Made by a program: the position numbers and the translations under genes. A stretch of 34,624 nt of DNA from Flavobacteriaceae bacterium (GTDB lineage: Bacteria > Bacteroidota > Bacteroidia > Flavobacteriales > Flavobacteriaceae), in the NCBI GenBank assembly GCA_002694465.1, contig NZMG01000051.1:1-34624 (forward strand), read 5' to 3'. The notes beneath the pieces are model-generated. The model was not told the DNA's origin and did no database searches. It saw only the letters and a list, made by a program, of their open reading frames with translations. Below are positions 32,298 to 34,624 of this stretch, one piece after another (position 1 is the stretch's first letter; each line of letters starts with the position of its first letter).

Positions 32298-33443
32298 TCA
32301 TTGAATTAATGGTCTATACACCGCTACTGCAATTTTAGAATCTGCGGTACCGTAATATAACAACCACTGGTTGTTAAAATAGACCAGTCCTTCAACAAAG
32401 CACACTTCATTTACTTCGCCTACCTTTTCATAAGGCTTATCTGGGTAGATAAAATAGGAGTCGGTTCTGTCTAGGAGTTTGTAGGGGTGTTGCGCATCAA
32501 ACAAGGCTTGCCCAGCGGCATAGGTGAACTTGGGTAGTGCAGGGTCGTTAAAGTTGGCGGCGTTACTGGCATTGTAGATAAGCACAATCCCGTCTTTACG
32601 CCATAAGGCATAGGGCCCAGGTTCTACCAAGCGACTATCAAAATAACCCATACGAGGGTGTAACACGCTTATACGTTGTTTGGATTCTTCATTGATGGCA
32701 ATCTCCCAATCTTGTAAGTTGGTGGAGGTGGCGAGAAACAAACTGGTATCTCCAAAATACATCCAGTACTTCCCATCAATCTTTTTGGCAACCATGCGGT
32801 GTCCTTGTTGCTCGGCGACAATGGCGCCTGCCTTAGACCACGTATCCCGATAGATGGAGTCGCGTAATACGAGTCCGTGTTTGGTCCAATGGGTTAAATC
32901 TTTGGAGGAGGCACTACTTAAACGGGCGGTTTTTCCGTCGTAGGAGGTATAGGTCATAATATAGGTGCCGTCTTCACTTTCTACAATGCGAGGGTCTTCG
33001 GCACCATCAAAATAGTCTCCTTCTGGATGCGGTAAGGGGAGTGCTTTTTTATAGTTCCATTCGTATACCTTCATGGCATCTTCATTGGGAAAGAATACAG
33101 GGGTAGGGGCTTTCTCAAAATGAAGTCCGTCGGTACTCGTAGCCATTCCAATTCGGGAGGTTCCTAAACTATCTTGCGCACGGTAAAAGAGGTATACTTT
33201 TCCGTCTTTCACAATGGCGGTAGGGTTGAGCACGTTGCGTGCCTCCCATTTTACTTCGGTTTGCGTAATGGGATCGGTAAACACCAAATCGGGAGAAGGC
33301 TTCAAAATAGGGTTGAGGCTATCTACTTTTTCAAAATACGGAAATGCCCAGGATGGAGTTTCGGAAATGGGGTCTATAGGGGTTTGTTTTTCGTTGCAAG
33401 CAAGGATAGCGAGCACAGTGATAAGAACAAAAAGAGCGCGCAT
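32298..33443 (-). CDS. GH130-like five-bladed beta-propeller lipoprotein
   Basis: A 381-residue periplasmic or surface lipoprotein (lipobox LAILAC, Cys16). The sequence fits glycoside hydrolase family 130, beta-mannoside phosphorylases and hydrolases: VLNPTAIVKDGKVYLFYRAQD (71-91), AEDPRI (148-153, with the Glu-Asp-Pro-Arg core), DGTYIMTYTSYDG (158-170), a WTK..W motif, and YYGTADSKIAVA close to the C terminus. Phosphorylase or hydrolase activity cannot be told apart by eye; an exported location suggests a hydrolase-type member. It is transcribed alone, with an operator-like inverted repeat around its promoter region. It has no neighbouring sugar-utilisation genes. Confidence 0.8.
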   Translation of the reverse strand: MRALFVLITVLAILACNEKQTPIDPISETPSWAFPYFEKVDSLNPILKPSPDLVFTDPITQTEVKWEARNVLNPTAIVKDGKVYLFYRAQDSLGTSRIGMATSTDGLHFEKAPTPVFFPNEDAMKVYEWNYKKALPLPHPEGDYFDGAEDPRIVESEDGTYIMTYTSYDGKTARLSSASSKDLTHWTKHGLVLRDSIYRDTWSKAGAIVAEQQGHRMVAKKIDGKYWMYFGDTSLFLATSTNLQDWEIAINEESKQRISVLHPRMGYFDSRLVEPGPYALWRKDGIVLIYNASNAANFNDPALPKFTYAAGQALFDAQHPYKLLDRTDSYFIYPDKPYEKVGEVNEVCFVEGLVYFNNQWLLYYGTADSKIAVAVYRPLIQ

Positions 33444-33453
33444 GGCATGTACA

Positions 33454-33489
33454 GTTTAAATTCGTTGCTGAAAGATACTCAATTTAAAC
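33454..33489 (-). promoter_or_regulatory. Inverted repeat around the probable -7 element of the GH130-like gene
   Basis: Perfect 9-bp arms GTTTAAATT (33454-33462) and AATTTAAAC (33481-33489), 18 bases apart. A minus-strand TATCTTTC (33477-33470, one base from TAnnTTTG) lies between them, 26 bases before the start codon. A dimeric repressor bound here would cover the promoter. Confidence 0.45.
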
Positions 33490-33511
33490 AGCAATCCATT
33501 AGAATACGAAC

Positions 33512-33823
33512 TTAGACCACACTCCCTACTATGCTCCAAAGTTTATCCACAAGGGCATTATAGAGTTTTTCTAAAGTCACCGAGAGGATGCCTTTTAGGG
33601 TATTCACAAAGTTTTCTGCCATAGCTTTAAGCCCATCAAAAAAGAACTTTTTGAGTTCTTCGTCGATATCGCCACTGGCAACACCTTCGGTAATAATGAC
33701 AGTTTGTTTGGCAATGGCTTCCACTTGGCGTTCGCTAAAGCCTTTAACCACAGTAATATCCTTTTTTAGAATGGTGGTGGAGATATCTTTTATGTCTTTT
33801 ATTATGCTGGCTACATCACTCAT
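33512..33823 (-). CDS. Small helical hypothetical protein (103 aa)
   Basis: A 103-residue protein with no signal peptide. It is strongly helical and amphipathic: SDVASIIKDIKDISTTIL at the N terminus, VVKGFSERQVEAIAKQ in the middle, and a hydrophobic tail (TLEKLYNALVDKLWSIVGSVV) that could bury against a partner or a membrane. It begins three bases after the stop of the lipoprotein gene, so both are one transcript. No family was recognised; the pairing with a small lipoprotein suggests a shared role. Confidence 0.65.
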   Translation of the reverse strand: MSDVASIIKDIKDISTTILKKDITVVKGFSERQVEAIAKQTVIITEGVASGDIDEELKKFFFDGLKAMAENFVNTLKGILSVTLEKLYNALVDKLWSIVGSVV

Positions 33824-33826
33824 AAG

Positions 33827-34330
33827 TTATCGTTTTAAAAAGCTTTCGTAGGTAATGGCTTGATCAAGAAAAATAAGGACTTGCCCTTTAAAGGCAAGCA
33901 GGGCAAAGGGTTTTATCCCATCCGCTTGGTCTACCTCCCGCATTTTTTTGAGGGTTTCGGAGATTTTGGTAAATGCAAACGCACTAGGGTAGTCACTGGA
34001 CAAAGGATCACTGCCTTTGGATTGTAAGAGTTCGTTTATTTTTTTGGTGGCCACATTATCAGGAACCGGACGGGCTTTGGCCTGTAAGCTAAGCGCATCA
34101 TAGGCACCAATAAGTTGGTTGTAGGATAGCGCCCTATCTGTGTACGTTTCGGCAGTAGTGCCTTCCTCCATGGTGGCAAAAAAATACATGGTTTTTTGCG
34201 TGGCATCGGTAAGACCAGCAACAATGGCTTTGTCGTATTCGGGTGCCAATTGGGTTTTACAACTGCTTAGTGAAAGCACTGCAGCGCATAGGACCCAAGG
34301 GAGGAATCTTTTTTTGAGAGTTAGTTTCAT
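33827..34330 (-). CDS. Hypothetical lipoprotein (167 aa)
   Basis: A 167-residue envelope protein with a lipoprotein signal (residues 1-23, lipobox LSSC, Cys24). The mature part is mostly helical, with a central Ser/Asp-rich stretch (GSDPLSSDYPSAFAF) and a hydrophobic C-terminal helix (FALLAFKGQVLIFLDQAI). No domain name was recognised. It heads a two-gene unit with the 103-aa gene three bases downstream. The 40-base motif at 34401-34440 lies upstream. Confidence 0.75.
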   Translation of the reverse strand: MKLTLKKRFLPWVLCAAVLSLSSCKTQLAPEYDKAIVAGLTDATQKTMYFFATMEEGTTAETYTDRALSYNQLIGAYDALSLQAKARPVPDNVATKKINELLQSKGSDPLSSDYPSAFAFTKISETLKKMREVDQADGIKPFALLAFKGQVLIFLDQAITYESFLKR

Positions 34331-34418
34331 TAGTATGTGTATTTACAACATCCTACTATACAGTATCGCATAGCTACTTCTTATGTAACATCGTACTAAT
34401 TTTTTGTGGGGAGATAGG

Positions 34419-34426
34419 TAAAGATA
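34419..34426 (-). promoter_or_regulatory. Candidate -7 element of the lipoprotein operon
   Basis: Minus-strand TATCTTTA, one base from TAnnTTTG, 89 bases before the start codon, within the 40-base block similar to that upstream of the methyltransferase gene. The long leader makes this weaker than the other calls. Confidence 0.35.
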
Positions 34427-34438
34427 GTAAAAAATGTT

Positions 34439-34538
34439 ATTCAGAACGCAGCGATTAATCTAATGTCTAGAGATTCCTCATTTCATTCGGAATGACAGTT
34501 TGCGTTCTTTTGTCATTCAGAGCGCAGCGAAGAATCTT
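34439..34538. repeat. Dispersed palindromic intergenic repeat, two copies
   Basis: Two related units: one at about 34439-34497 starting TTCAGAACGCAGCG and ending GGAATGACA, one from 34511 starting TGTCATTCAGAGCGCAGCG. GAATGACA (34490-34497) and TGTCATTC (34511-34518) form a perfect 8-bp inverted pair with a 13-base loop. The pattern is a REP-like dispersed repeat common between flavobacterial genes. No gene is visible from 34331 to the window end. Confidence 0.65.
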
Positions 34539-34624
34539 TATATTTAATAAATGAAAATAAAGGCAGATCATAACTACTATGTTTATATTCTTACTAATAA
34601 GAGTAAAACTGTTTTGTATACTGG

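Overview
The window looks like a chromosomal segment of a low-GC member of the Bacteroidota, most likely Flavobacteriaceae. Evidence: a protein with a C-terminal type IX secretion (T9SS) sorting domain, a TonB-dependent receptor with an N-terminal carboxypeptidase-regulatory-like domain, several -7 promoter elements of the Bacteroidota type TAnnTTTG, weak Shine-Dalgarno use, and many families typical of that group (DUF2807, DUF4870, DUF2141, the SpoIIM/DUF4129/DUF4350/MoxR/DUF58 cluster). No tRNA, rRNA, CRISPR array, intact insertion sequence or prophage was seen.

Layout. 1-8.8 kb: partial hemN and trxB (divergent), an NTF2-like secreted protein, an envelope-stress-like operon (DUF4870, a small ORF, PadR, PspC, DUF2807 lipoprotein), a DUF4442 hot-dog protein, a small unknown gene, an OxyR regulator whose redox cysteines are both present, and a secreted DUF2141 protein. 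8.9-16 kb: the conserved MoxR AAA+ cluster (SpoIIM-like, DUF4129, DUF4350, MoxR, DUF805, DUF58) and, divergently, an RDD protein and a TRIC-like channel. 16-24.8 kb: cyclophilin lipoprotein, CoA-type Nudix hydrolase, PlsC acyltransferase, ECF sigma factor with a membrane partner, a repeat-containing small protein, a membrane-bound class III cyclase, a YdeI/DUF1801 protein, a T9SS-exported DUF1028 protein and a TonB-dependent receptor.

24.8-34.6 kb is accessory. A 759-base gene-free stretch carries an insertion-like duplication at the 3' end of the receptor gene, an 11-bp tandem repeat and several palindromes. It precedes an unrecognised 266-aa gene. Next comes a compact, visibly A/T-rich three-gene operon on the minus strand: a C5-cytosine DNA methyltransferase, a 978-aa protein with an N-terminal MutL/MORC/Hsp90-like GHKL ATPase and a C-terminal histidine-kinase-like module, and a 560-aa protein with a degenerate receiver-like N terminus. 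This is the best candidate for an under-described system: it looks like a DNA-modification-linked defence or signalling cassette with no recognisable nuclease. It is followed by a GH130-like lipoprotein with an operator-like inverted repeat, a two-gene lipoprotein operon, and dispersed intergenic repeats at the window end.

How the parts work together: most of the first 24 kb is housekeeping, redox, envelope homeostasis and signalling. The last 10 kb is a patchwork of transferred or repeat-associated cassettes. Functions of the DUF families and of the defence-like operon are inferred from motifs and gene order only.
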